Below are positions 20,872 to 29,633 of a stretch of DNA of 64,000 nt, one piece after another. Within the stretch, counting starts at the first letter, position 1; the number at the start of each line of letters is the position of its first letter. Source of the stretch: Pseudomonas sp. B21-048 (GTDB lineage Bacteria; Pseudomonadota; Gammaproteobacteria; Pseudomonadales; Pseudomonadaceae); NCBI RefSeq assembly GCF_024748615.1, contig NZ_CP087168.1:3906001-3970000 (forward strand). The letters are read 5' to 3'. A program made the translations under genes and the position numbers. Below the pieces are notes generated by a model, which was not told the origin of the DNA, made no database searches, and saw only the letters and a list, made by a program, of their open reading frames with translations.

Positions 20872-21652
20872 ATACCCCCTGCTGATCGCAGCGTTACTCT
20901 GTGCAGGCGTCGCCAATGCCGACAACAGCAAAGCCAACGCACCTGTGGTGGTCGATAGTGACGGCTTCAAGGAACCGCTGAGCAAACTCAAATTCAACCC
21001 GGGGCTGGATCAGCGCGAGTTCGAACGCTCGACGCTCAACGCGCTGAACATCTACGACCCGCTGGAAGAGTGGAACCGCCGCGTCTATCACTTCAACTAC
21101 CGTTTCGACGAATGGGTGTTCCTGCCCGTGGTCAATGGCTATCGCTACATCACCCCAAGCTTCCTGCGCACTGGCGTCAGCAACTTCTTCAACAATGTCG
21201 GCGATGTACCGAACCTTGTGAACAGCTTGCTGCAATTCAAGGGTCAGCGCTCGCTGGAAACCACCGCGCGTCTGCTGCTCAACACCACCATCGGTGTCGC
21301 CGGCCTGTGGGACCCGGCCACCGCCATGGGGCTGCCGCGCCAGAGCGAAGACTTCGGCCAGACGCTGGGCTTCTATGGCGTACCGGGCGGTGCCTATTTC
21401 GTGCTGCCAATCCTCGGCCCGTCAAACTTGCGTGATACCGCAGGCTTGGTAGTGGATTACACAGGCGAATCGGCGATCAACTTCCTGAACGTTGCCGAAG
21501 TCAGCTCCAACCATCCGGAAGTCCTGGCGCTGCGTATCATCGACAAGCGCTATCAGAACAGCTTCCGCTACGGCCAGCTGAACACGCCGTTCGAGTACGA
21601 GAAAGTGCGTTACGTGTACACCGAGTCGCGCAAGTTGCAGGTTGCCGAGTAA
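20864..21652 (+). CDS. mlaA: MlaA (VacJ) family phospholipid-transport protein
   Basis: 262 residues of the VacJ/MlaA family, the outer-membrane component that extracts misplaced phospholipid from the outer leaflet and passes it to the Mla system. Family motifs are DPLEEWNRRVYHFNY, NFFNNVGDVPNLVNSLLQ, LLNTTIGVAGLWDPA and QTLGFYGVPGGAYFVLPILGPSNLRD. The signal peptide (MAKYPLLIAALLCAGVANA|DN) has an Ala-x-Ala cleavage site but only a poor lipobox around Cys13 (ALLC), so it may not be lipidated. It overlaps the hydrolase gene by 8 bp. The other mla genes are not in the window. Confidence 0.92.
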   Translation: MAKYPLLIAALLCAGVANADNSKANAPVVVDSDGFKEPLSKLKFNPGLDQREFERSTLNALNIYDPLEEWNRRVYHFNYRFDEWVFLPVVNGYRYITPSFLRTGVSNFFNNVGDVPNLVNSLLQFKGQRSLETTARLLLNTTIGVAGLWDPATAMGLPRQSEDFGQTLGFYGVPGGAYFVLPILGPSNLRDTAGLVVDYTGESAINFLNVAEVSSNHPEVLALRIIDKRYQNSFRYGQLNTPFEYEKVRYVYTESRKLQVAE

Positions 21653-21664
21653 TCGGCAACAAAA

Positions 21665-21698
21665 AAGGCCATTCGATGCAGATCGAATGGCCTTCTTT
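21665..21698. terminator. Bidirectional terminator between mlaA and the DUF808 gene
   Basis: AAGGCCATTCGAT/ATCGAATGGCCTT, a 13-bp stem with a 4-nt loop, flanked by A-run on the left and TCTTTTA on the right, so it can serve both convergent genes. Confidence 0.92.
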
Positions 21699-21737
21699 TA
21701 TGCGCGGTAAATCAACTACCACCCACCTCCCACAGGT

Positions 21738-22652
21738 TCAGGGCTTCACCGTTTTCCAAACCTTGCCAACAGCCATCACCCCGACCAACACCGCCGCACC
21801 CGCCACAATCCCGGCTACCGCATTCAGCAACGTCGGCACGATAAACCCGGCTCCACCGGCACCCGCGCTGACACCCTCGATCCAGTGATGAACCACCGGC
21901 ACGCCGTGGGTCAGAATCCCGCCGCCGACCAAAAACATCGCCGCGGTGCCGATCACCGACAGGCTTTTCATCATGTACGGGGCTGCACGCAGAATCCCGT
22001 CGCCGATGCTTTTGGCCATCTGCCCAGGTTTCTGGGTCAGCCACAAACCGAGGTCATCGAGTTTGACGATGCCGGCCACCAAGCCGTAGACGCCGATGGT
22101 CATGACGATGGCGATGCCCGAGAGCACGATCACTTGCTGGGTCAGCGAAGCGTCAGCCACGGTGCCCAGGGTGATGGCGATGATTTCCGCCGAGAGAATG
22201 AAATCGGTGCGGATCGCCCCTTTGATCTTGTCCTTCTCGAATGCCACCAGATCCACCGCCGGGTTGGCCACAGCCTCGACCAGCTCTGCGTGTTCAGCCT
22301 GATCTTCGGCTTTGCTATGCAGGAATTTATGGGCGAGTTTCTCGAAACCTTCAAAGCACAGGTAAGCACCACCGACCATCAACAATGGCGTGACCATCCA
22401 CGGAATGAAAGCGCTGATGGCCAAGGCCGACGGTACCAGGATCAGCTTGTTGAGGAACGACCCCTTGGCCACCGCCCACACCACCGGGATTTCCCGCTCG
22501 GCACGCACGCCGGAAACCTGCTGGGCGTTGAGCGCCAGATCGTCGCCAAGCACGCCGGCGGTCTTCTTCGCGGCCATTTTGGTCATCAACGCCACATCGT
22601 CCAGTACGGTGGCGATGTCGTCGATCAGCACCAGCAAACTGCTTCCTGCCAT
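21738..22652 (-). CDS. DUF808 family inner-membrane protein (YedI-like)
   Basis: 304 residues starting [23 protein letters not shown], the signature of the DUF808 family. About four to six transmembrane segments. The family has no established biochemical role. It is convergent with mlaA and divergent from the TetR gene. Confidence 0.9.
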   Translation of the reverse strand: MAGSSLLVLIDDIATVLDDVALMTKMAAKKTAGVLGDDLALNAQQVSGVRAEREIPVVWAVAKGSFLNKLILVPSALAISAFIPWMVTPLLMVGGAYLCFEGFEKLAHKFLHSKAEDQAEHAELVEAVANPAVDLVAFEKDKIKGAIRTDFILSAEIIAITLGTVADASLTQQVIVLSGIAIVMTIGVYGLVAGIVKLDDLGLWLTQKPGQMAKSIGDGILRAAPYMMKSLSVIGTAAMFLVGGGILTHGVPVVHHWIEGVSAGAGGAGFIVPTLLNAVAGIVAGAAVLVGVMAVGKVWKTVKP

Positions 22653-22786
22653 GAATCAGGTTTCCTTCTTGAATGAATGGTGCGCAGCATAGCGCGACCC
22701 GAGGCTACACGGGGCATTCTTGAGCGCCGCGCGAGGCCGGTGCTACCATGCGCAACCGCCAGAACAGGCAAGGAACTCCTTGGTTT

Positions 22787-23392
22787 ATGAGCACTATCCG
22801 CGAGCGCAACAAAGCACTGATCCTGCGTGCCGCCAGTGAAGAATTTGCCGACAAGGGCTTCGCTGCGACCAAAACCAGTGACATCGCGGCCAAGGCCGGG
22901 CTGCCCAAGCCCAACGTCTACTACTACTTCAAATCCAAGGAAAACCTCTACCGCGAGGTCCTGGAAAGCATCATCGAGCCGATCCTGCAGGCCTCGACGC
23001 CGTTCAACGCCGACGGCGTGCCCAGCGAAGTGCTGAGCGGCTACATTCGCTCGAAAATCCGCATCTCCCGTGACCTGCCCTTCGCCTCCAAGGTGTTCGC
23101 CAGCGAAATCATGCATGGCGCCCCACACCTGAGCCCCGACCTGGTCGAGCAGCTCAACGGCCAGGCCAGGCACAACATCGACTGCATCCAGACCTGGATC
23201 GACCGCGGCCAGATCGCCCCCATCGACCCCAACCACCTGATGTTCAGCATCTGGGCCGCGACCCAGACCTACGCCGACTTCGACTGGCAGATCTCTGCGG
23301 TGACCGGCAAGGCCAAGCTGGATGAGTCCGACTATGAAGCGGCGGCGCAGACGATTATCCGGTTGGTGCTCAAGGGGTGTGAGCTGGACTGA
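22787..23392 (+). CDS. TetR/AcrR family regulator, RutR-like
   Basis: 201 residues from the ATG at 22787 (MSTIRERNKALILRAASEEF). An N-terminal TetR helix-turn-helix (about 8-55, TSDIAAKAGLPKPNVYYYFKSKENLY) is followed by a ligand domain of the YcdC/RutR type (FASEIMHGAPHLSPDL, FSIWAATQTYADFDWQI). RutR senses pyrimidines in E. coli; similar regulators in pseudomonads are often linked to pyrimidine or nitrogen catabolism. No such genes are adjacent here, so the ligand is unknown. The extra 13 residues of the longer frame are not family-like. Confidence 0.85.
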   Translation: MSTIRERNKALILRAASEEFADKGFAATKTSDIAAKAGLPKPNVYYYFKSKENLYREVLESIIEPILQASTPFNADGVPSEVLSGYIRSKIRISRDLPFASKVFASEIMHGAPHLSPDLVEQLNGQARHNIDCIQTWIDRGQIAPIDPNHLMFSIWAATQTYADFDWQISAVTGKAKLDESDYEAAAQTIIRLVLKGCELD

Positions 23393-23398
23393 TAGACC

Positions 23399-23432
23399 GT
23401 GGTGCGGCCTTCGCGAGCAAGCCCGCTCACAC
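23399..23432. repeat. Degenerate REP-type unit
   Basis: GCGGCCTTCGCGAGCAAGCCCGCTCACAC resembles half of the REP units in this window, but only loosely. It lies between the convergent TetR and permease genes. Confidence 0.35.
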
Positions 23433-23530
23433 ATTGGATGTGCAGTGCACACACAATTTGCACCCAACATGGGCGCCACCGACTCGGCAGTCCATGAAAA
23501 CTGCCGGTCGGGATTGCATGTTTCCTCCCT

Positions 23531-24940
23531 CTAAACCTTCGGCAGCGGATTCAACGCCACGGCTGCCTTGGGTTTTCTGAAGAAGATCCAGTAGATAACC
23601 GTGAGGATCAGCAGGAAAGGCACACCGAATACCAGGGTCATTTTGAAGGCCTCGGTGAAGTAGGTGGTGATCATCACCGCGCCCATCAGTACCAGCCCCA
23701 GCAGTGTGGTGTAGGGAAACAGGCGCATGCGGAAGGACAGTTTCCGTTCGCCGTTGCGCTCGTGGTAGCGACGGAAGCAGTAGTGGGTCAGGAAGATCAT
23801 GAACCAGGTGAAGATCGCGCCGAACATCGAGATCGCCATCATCAAGGTGAAGGAGCTTTCCGGGTCCAGCACGTTGAGCAACGTCGCCAGGGCGATGCCT
23901 GAACTCGACAGCAACAAGGCATTCAGCGGGATTCCGGTCTTGCTCAACACCCCCATGGACTTGGGTGCATAACCGCCGCGGGACAGGCTGAACATCATGC
24001 GGGTGGTGATGTAGAGCTGACTGTTCATCGCCGACAACGCCGCAATCAGGATCACGAAGTTCATCACGCCGGTTGCGCCGGGAATACCGATGGTCTGCAT
24101 GACGGTGACGAACGGGCTTTGCACTTGACCGGCCTGGACCCACGGCACAATCGCCAGCATCAGGGCCAGGGTCAGCAGGTAGAACACCACCAGCCGCACG
24201 ATGGTCGCGCGAAAAGCCTTCTTCACCGCCCGCTCAGGGTCCTGCGCCTCACCGGCGGCCACTGCGATCATTTCCACGCTCAGATAGCTGAAGATCGAGA
24301 CGATCACCGCAATCCACATGCCTTGCAGACCATTGGGAAAGAAGCCGCCGTGGGCCGTGTAATTGTGCACGCCGTAATCCGGGTTGCCGGAACCGTACAC
24401 CACATATACCGCGAGGATGATGAAGCCGACAATCGCACCGATTTTGATGGTCGAGAACCAGTACTCGAAGGTGCCGAAGGTCTTCACGCTGATGGCATTG
24501 AGCACGATCAGGATGCTGGAAAACGAAACGATCCATATCCATTCCGGCACGTTGGCAAACCAGTACTTCATATACATCGCCACCGCCGTCACCTCCGTAC
24601 CCACTGCCAGCACAATCGCCGCCCAATAGGCATAGCGCACCAGGAACCCGGCCAATGGGCTGACATAGAATTCAGCATAGGCGCCGAACGAGCCGGAGGT
24701 CGAATGGGCCACCGTCATTTCCGCCAGACAGCCCATCAACAGCAGCGTGATGATCGCGCCAATCGCGTAGCTGAGCAAAACACTCGGCCCCGCATAACCA
24801 ATGGCATAGGCACTGCCCATGAACAACCCGGTGCCAATCGCGCCGCCAATGGCGATCATGCTCATCTGACCGGAAGTGAGTTGGCGCCTGAGGCCCTGTT
24901 CACGCTTGGAGATACTTTCAAAACCGGTGTTATCGGTCAT
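23531..24940 (-). CDS. APC-superfamily amino acid permease (third gene of the kynU unit)
   Basis: 469 residues, about 12 transmembrane helices, with the family motif IAIGGAIGTGLFMGSAYAIGYAGPSVLLSYAIG near the N-terminus and the SGSFGAYAEFYVSPLAGFLVRYAYW segment. Closest in style to GABA/aromatic amino acid permeases of the AAT family. It lies 59 bp after the OprD porin gene, which lies 104 bp after kynU, so it probably carries kynurenine or a related amino acid; that substrate is inferred. Confidence 0.85.
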   Translation of the reverse strand: MTDNTGFESISKREQGLRRQLTSGQMSMIAIGGAIGTGLFMGSAYAIGYAGPSVLLSYAIGAIITLLLMGCLAEMTVAHSTSGSFGAYAEFYVSPLAGFLVRYAYWAAIVLAVGTEVTAVAMYMKYWFANVPEWIWIVSFSSILIVLNAISVKTFGTFEYWFSTIKIGAIVGFIILAVYVVYGSGNPDYGVHNYTAHGGFFPNGLQGMWIAVIVSIFSYLSVEMIAVAAGEAQDPERAVKKAFRATIVRLVVFYLLTLALMLAIVPWVQAGQVQSPFVTVMQTIGIPGATGVMNFVILIAALSAMNSQLYITTRMMFSLSRGGYAPKSMGVLSKTGIPLNALLLSSSGIALATLLNVLDPESSFTLMMAISMFGAIFTWFMIFLTHYCFRRYHERNGERKLSFRMRLFPYTTLLGLVLMGAVMITTYFTEAFKMTLVFGVPFLLILTVIYWIFFRKPKAAVALNPLPKV

Positions 24941-24999
24941 TTTCCTGTCCTCTGAATATTGTCTTTCTTGACGAGAGCAAGTCGGTGGGGGTTAGCGGA

Positions 25000-26313
25000 T
25001 CAGAAAATACTCAGCGGATACTCGATGATCACCCGGACTTCGTTGTTGTCGGTGGTGTCTGCCCGAGCGACCTGACCGGTGGAGCGCACACTGGCCTGAC
25101 GCACCCGTATCGACAGGTCCTTGGCCTTGCCCTCTTGCACCACGTAGCGCGCTTCAAGGTCCCGTTCCCAGCGCTTGCCGTCGCTGCCGTAACGTCCATA
25201 GGCACCCTTGGGGCCGCCGTCGTAGTGACTGTCGTCGACATGGTCACCGCTTACATAGCGCGACATGAAACTCAGGCCCGGCACGCCGAATGGCGCCATA
25301 TCCAGGTCATAACGCAGCTGCCATGAACGTTCATTGGGCGCGTTGAAATCGAGAATCTGTATCGAGTTGGCAAGGAATATCGAGGTACCCGGCTGCTGAT
25401 CGAAGCCGAGATAATCGAACGGTTCATCGCCATCGACCCGTTGGTAGGCCAGGGTCAAGCGGTGTGCACCCACCTTGTAAGCGGCGGCCAGCGAACCGGT
25501 GGTGTTGTCGATCTTGCCGGCCAGGCGCTGGCCAGCGTCGTGGGTGCGATAGAGGTTGAAGTCCAGATTCAACGACTGATTTTTGCTCAGGGCATAGCTG
25601 TAGTTGGCGTTGGCGTAGTACTGCCGCCATATATCGGTGAACTGCGAACCGTACAGGCTGACGCTCAATTGATCGCTCAGGGCATAACTGCCGCCCAGAT
25701 AATCGACGCTGCGGGTCTCGACCCCGGCATAGAGCGCCTTGAGGGCGCCATCGTCGTTGGTTGACGCACTGTCATTGCCCGAGGTGAAGTGCCCAACATC
25801 GAGTTGCAGTCCTTTCAACTCGCTGCTGGTCAGCTGGAAGCCATTGGCGTAGGTGGTGAACAGACGCGCCGAGCCGGTGCCGAACACCGGGTTGAGCGGT
25901 GTCAGGTTGCCGTATTTGAGTTCGGTCTTCGAGATCCGCGCCTTGAGTGCGCCACCGGCCTCGGAATACTCATCCTCGGCGCGTCCATTGGAATCGACCG
26001 GCAACAAACTGGTGCCGGTACGCCCCCTGCCGCTGTCGAGTTTGAGCCCCAACTGCGCGTAGGCATCGACTCCGAAGCCCACAGCGCCTTGGGTGTAGCC
26101 GGAACGGTAATCGAGCATGATCCCGTGGGCCCATTCCTCTCGATAGTTCTGCCCCCCAGGGTTATTAAGGTTGTTTCGGTAAAAATAGAAATTGCGCTGG
26201 GTCAGGGTCAGGCTGCTGTCTTCAACAAAGCCATTGGCGGGTACGGCATAGGCCACTTGGCCGAGACAACCGGTGATGGCGAGCGGCAAGGCGGGCCAGA
26301 GGGACAGTTTCAT
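25000..26313 (-). CDS. OprD family outer-membrane porin
   Basis: 437 residues. Signal peptide ending GQVAYA|VPANGF, then an 18-strand-type OprD barrel (SSLTLTQRNFYFYRNN, REEWAHGIMLDYRSGYT, MSRYVSGDHVD), ending in the C-terminal phenylalanine (EYPLSIF) expected for BAM assembly. OprD porins pass amino acids, peptides or aromatic acids. It sits between kynU and an amino acid permease gene on the same strand, which suggests uptake of kynurenine or a similar compound. Confidence 0.92.
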   Translation of the reverse strand: MKLSLWPALPLAITGCLGQVAYAVPANGFVEDSSLTLTQRNFYFYRNNLNNPGGQNYREEWAHGIMLDYRSGYTQGAVGFGVDAYAQLGLKLDSGRGRTGTSLLPVDSNGRAEDEYSEAGGALKARISKTELKYGNLTPLNPVFGTGSARLFTTYANGFQLTSSELKGLQLDVGHFTSGNDSASTNDDGALKALYAGVETRSVDYLGGSYALSDQLSVSLYGSQFTDIWRQYYANANYSYALSKNQSLNLDFNLYRTHDAGQRLAGKIDNTTGSLAAAYKVGAHRLTLAYQRVDGDEPFDYLGFDQQPGTSIFLANSIQILDFNAPNERSWQLRYDLDMAPFGVPGLSFMSRYVSGDHVDDSHYDGGPKGAYGRYGSDGKRWERDLEARYVVQEGKAKDLSIRVRQASVRSTGQVARADTTDNNEVRVIIEYPLSIF

Positions 26314-26417
26314 TCTGCGTGCTCCTTATTATTGTGTTTTCACAGAACTCTTTATTGGAGGCGACCGAAGCCCTGCCGCCGGGAAACCTCAGCAGCAAGA
26401 CAAGGGCGTCGGATATA

Positions 26418-27668
26418 TCAGGTGACGCTGTGGCGGATCTGGAACTGCTCCTGCGACCAGGTTTTCTGATCGAGAATCTCGCCGAGGATCTGTACCGCAT
26501 CCCAGACCTCGGTGAAGCGGGTGTACAGCGGGGTGAAGCCGAACCGCATGATCCGCGGCTCGCGGTAATCGCCGATCACGCCACGGGCGATCAAGGCCTG
26601 GATCACCGCATAACCTTGGGGATGTTCGAAGCTGACATGGCTGCCACGTTTGGCGTGTTCGCGTGGAGTGATCAAGGTCAGCTCGTGAGCGGCGCAGCGC
26701 TGCTCGACCAATTGGATGAACAGGTCCGTCAGGGCCAAGGATTTGCTGCGCAGGCTGGCCATGTCGGTCTGGGCGAAAATCTCCAGACCACACTCGACCA
26801 TCGCCAACGAAGTGATGGGCTGGGTGCCGCACAAATAGCGGGCGATTCCGCTGCTCGGCTGGTAATGCGACTCCATGGCGAATTGCCGCGAATGACCGAA
26901 CCAGCCGGACAGCGGTTGCGCCACCAGATCGCACAGCTCAGGGGAAACCCAGACGAAAGCTTGCGAGCCCGGACCGCCATTGAGGTACTTGTAGGTGCAA
27001 CCGATGGCGTAGTCGGCGCGCGCCTGATGCAAATCGACAGGCACCGCCCCGGCGGAATGCGCCAGGTCCCAGATGGCCAGCGCGCCACATTCGTGGGTCA
27101 GCGCGGTCAGGGCCTGCATGTCGTGCATGTAGCCGGTCTTGTAGTTGACGTGGGTGAGCATGACCACCGCGGTGTCCTGATCAATCGCTTGTGGCAGCTC
27201 TTGCGGGCTGTCGACCAGACGCAGGGTGTAGCCCTGCTGCAGCATGTCTGCCAGACCTTCGGCGATATACAGGTCCGTCGGGAAGTTGCTGGTCTCGGTG
27301 ACGATCACCCGCCGCGTCGGCGCCCGCGTAGCCTGCACGCGCAGGGCGGCGCTGAGCACCTTGAACAGGTTAATCGAGGTGGTGTCGGTCACCACCACTT
27401 CGCCGTCACCGGCGCCAATCAGCCCCGCCAATCGATTGCCCAGACGTTCAGGCAGGTCGCGCCAGCCGGCGCTGTTCCAACTGCGGATCAGGCCATTGCC
27501 CCACTCCTCGCAGATCACTGCCTGAGCACGCGCCAGCGCTGCGACCGGGCGGGCGCCCAGGGAGTTGCCGTCGAGATAGATCACCCCTTCGGGGAGCGCA
27601 AACTGCTGACGCAGAGGGGCCAGAGCGTCCTGCGCATCAAGCGCCAGGCAATCGTTTCTTGTAGTCAT
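26418..27668 (-). CDS. kynU: Kynureninase
   Basis: PLP enzyme that cleaves L-kynurenine to anthranilate and L-alanine, the third step of tryptophan catabolism. 416 residues, the length of the P. fluorescens enzyme. The PLP lysine is Lys227 in [13 protein letters not shown]. Other motifs are [11 protein letters not shown], the [10 protein letters not shown] phosphate loop, and [13 protein letters not shown] with the PLP-ring aspartate. It is divergent from kynR (209-bp gap) and probably leads an operon with the porin and permease. Confidence 0.97.
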   Translation of the reverse strand: MTTRNDCLALDAQDALAPLRQQFALPEGVIYLDGNSLGARPVAALARAQAVICEEWGNGLIRSWNSAGWRDLPERLGNRLAGLIGAGDGEVVVTDTTSINLFKVLSAALRVQATRAPTRRVIVTETSNFPTDLYIAEGLADMLQQGYTLRLVDSPQELPQAIDQDTAVVMLTHVNYKTGYMHDMQALTALTHECGALAIWDLAHSAGAVPVDLHQARADYAIGCTYKYLNGGPGSQAFVWVSPELCDLVAQPLSGWFGHSRQFAMESHYQPSSGIARYLCGTQPITSLAMVECGLEIFAQTDMASLRSKSLALTDLFIQLVEQRCAAHELTLITPREHAKRGSHVSFEHPQGYAVIQALIARGVIGDYREPRIMRFGFTPLYTRFTEVWDAVQILGEILDQKTWSQEQFQIRHSVT

Positions 27669-27877
27669 TGAGTGTCCTGTTTTTTGAAAGAAGTGCCATC
27701 CGGGCAGATCGCGATAGTCGGGTGTGAGTGTCGTGTTTCAGGCGATATTTGCGCCTTCACGGTGAAGAGATAATGAACGAAGTTTTAGAGAATTTTCGTG
27801 CAAAGTAAGCGGCCATCTAGTATTTATCTCGAAGAAAATTCGAATCCAACTCCAAATATCGCGGATTTATTCTAGCC
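27669..27877. promoter_or_regulatory. kynU-kynR divergent control region
   Basis: AT-rich 209 bp. It has TCGAA-N5-TTCGA at 27829-27843 and AATTTTCGTGCAAAG at 27791-27805; the latter resembles AATATTTCGCACAAAAT upstream of kynB at 32734. These are candidate KynR (Lrp/AsnC type) sites, by position and by similarity between the two promoters. Confidence 0.55.
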
Positions 27878-28351
27878 ATGACTCTCGACTCGACAGACCT
27901 GCGCATCCTGCATCTTTTGCAACGGGATGGCCGTATCAGCAATCACGAAATGGCAGAAAAGGTCGCCCTGTCGCCGTCGGCCTGTTTGCGCCGTTTACGC
28001 CTGCTGGAAAGTGAAGGAATCATCACCGGCTATCGCCCGATGCTTAACGCAGAAAAGCTGGGAGTCGAACTGGAAGCCATCGTCCATGTGTCATTGCGAC
28101 AGGACGTCGAGGACTGGCACGAGACCTTCATCAAGAAGGTCCAGTTGTGGCCGGAAGTGGTCACTGCCTACGTGATTACCGGGGCGAGCAACTATGTGCT
28201 GAGGGTCCAGGCGCGCAATGTCAAACACTTCTCCGACTTCATCGTCAACCAACTGAACCGCACGGCGGGGGTGACTGATATTCGCTCGGAAATCGTGTTG
28301 CAGAAAATCAAGGAGCGGGAGACGTTGCTTGATTTGGTGGTGCGTAAGTGA
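27878..28351 (+). CDS. kynR: Lrp/AsnC family regulator of the kynurenine pathway
   Basis: 157 residues. N-terminal AsnC helix-turn-helix (MTLDSTDLRILHLLQRDGRISNHEM...VALSPSACLRRLRLLESEGII) and a C-terminal RAM ligand-binding domain (about 65-150). It is divergent from kynU, the position of KynR, which in P. aeruginosa activates the kyn genes in response to kynurenine. The ATG at 27878 has no clear Shine-Dalgarno sequence. The assignment rests on family plus context. Confidence 0.88.
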   Translation: MTLDSTDLRILHLLQRDGRISNHEMAEKVALSPSACLRRLRLLESEGIITGYRPMLNAEKLGVELEAIVHVSLRQDVEDWHETFIKKVQLWPEVVTAYVITGASNYVLRVQARNVKHFSDFIVNQLNRTAGVTDIRSEIVLQKIKERETLLDLVVRK

Positions 28352-28468
28352 GCGCCGGTTAATGGATATCGATGGCCAGGTGATGAACTGTGGCGAGGGA
28401 GCTTGTCGGATCGCCGCACCGTCCCGCTGGAGCGCGAAGCGGTCCTGAAACACTGGACGCCGGGATAT

Positions 28469-29482
28469 TCAGACCCCGCGCATGCGCCGGGCTTCGTTAC
28501 GCTGCAAGGTCATGCTGGGGGACTCGTCGAACAACTTGCGGTATTCGGCGCAAAAACGTCCGAGATGCGTAAAGCCCCAGCCCATGGCGATCGCGGAAAT
28601 ATTGCGCGCCGAGCCGTGTTCGAGGATTTCCTGGCGCACAGCGTTCAACCGGTACTTTTTCAGGTAAACCATCGGCGATAGGCCCAAATGCTTCTTGAAC
28701 GCCTCGCACAGCTTGAAACGCGAGACCCCGGTCGCGACTTCGATGTCCTCCAGGTGCAAAGCTTCGCGAGCATTGTCGTGAATGTATTGTTTGGCCCTGA
28801 TCAAGTAGTGCGGCAGTTTCACGCCGAGCACGTTACGCAATTCTTCGGAGTGGTTGTTCGGCTGGGCGAGGATCAAGCCTTTGATCAATGAGCTTTCGAT
28901 GTCCCGAGTGAAAGCCACCTGTTCGTACAGTTCATTGCTGCGTTCCAGCTCCGCGATGAAATAACGCGCCATGCGCCACCACGAGGCCGACGCGCCGCCC
29001 ACCGCATCCATCACCGGCTCGAAACGCAGCGGCGTATCCAGCGGTCGCTGCAGCATGCCTTCCAGCGACTCGTTCATGGCGGCGCGGGTGATCACCACCT
29101 GGACTTTGCGACAGTCGCCGGAGATCGCCAGCACCTGGTTCTCATTCGGGGAAATGATCACCCCTTGATCGCGGTTGGATTTCAACAGGGTGCCGTTCTT
29201 GCTCAGCTCCTGCTCGCCCACCAGCGGCAAACTCAGGCTGTAGCTGCTGAAATGTTCGGCGTCTTCGATATCGATGGTGACATCGGTGCCGTATGAGAGA
29301 GTGCCCAGGGTCGTGGCCATCGACCTGAACACATTGGCGCTGTGATGGAAGCGGATCCGCTCGGGCGACGAGGTCTGGAGGCGGTGCGGCCCGCAGATAC
29401 CAGACATCCAGTTTCTCGCACCCTCAAGGTCATAGTGATCGATACGAATGTCGCGAAACTGCGGATCAGCGTTGCTACTCAT
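28469..29482 (-). CDS. antR: AraC/XylS family regulator, probable anthranilate-pathway activator (AntR-like)
   Basis: 337 residues. An N-terminal effector domain of the AraC-binding-like type (about 1-200) is followed by a C-terminal AraC helix-turn-helix pair (about 225-325, VKLPHYLIRAKQYIHDNA, EVATGVSRFKLCEAFKKHLGLSPMVYLKKYRLNAVR, AMGWGFTHLGRFCAEYRKLFDESP). The layout fits AntR/AndR, which activates anthranilate dioxygenase genes in response to anthranilate, the KynU product. No antABC genes follow it here. The ATG at 29482 is preferred over the GTG one codon before. The symbol is inferred from context. Confidence 0.65.
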   Translation of the reverse strand: MSSNADPQFRDIRIDHYDLEGARNWMSGICGPHRLQTSSPERIRFHHSANVFRSMATTLGTLSYGTDVTIDIEDAEHFSSYSLSLPLVGEQELSKNGTLLKSNRDQGVIISPNENQVLAISGDCRKVQVVITRAAMNESLEGMLQRPLDTPLRFEPVMDAVGGASASWWRMARYFIAELERSNELYEQVAFTRDIESSLIKGLILAQPNNHSEELRNVLGVKLPHYLIRAKQYIHDNAREALHLEDIEVATGVSRFKLCEAFKKHLGLSPMVYLKKYRLNAVRQEILEHGSARNISAIAMGWGFTHLGRFCAEYRKLFDESPSMTLQRNEARRMRGV

Positions 29483-29633
29483 CACGGCGCACCCACGGCA
29501 ATATTCTTCAGCGCGCTCTGATGGCGCGTATCAGGCTTGAAAAGAGCAAGATCCACACCACAAAACGGCTGTTTTATCCGTTTAAAAAAGCCCCATCACT
29601 CATTGAATGTCGGGACTTTTGTCAGGGGGAAGG

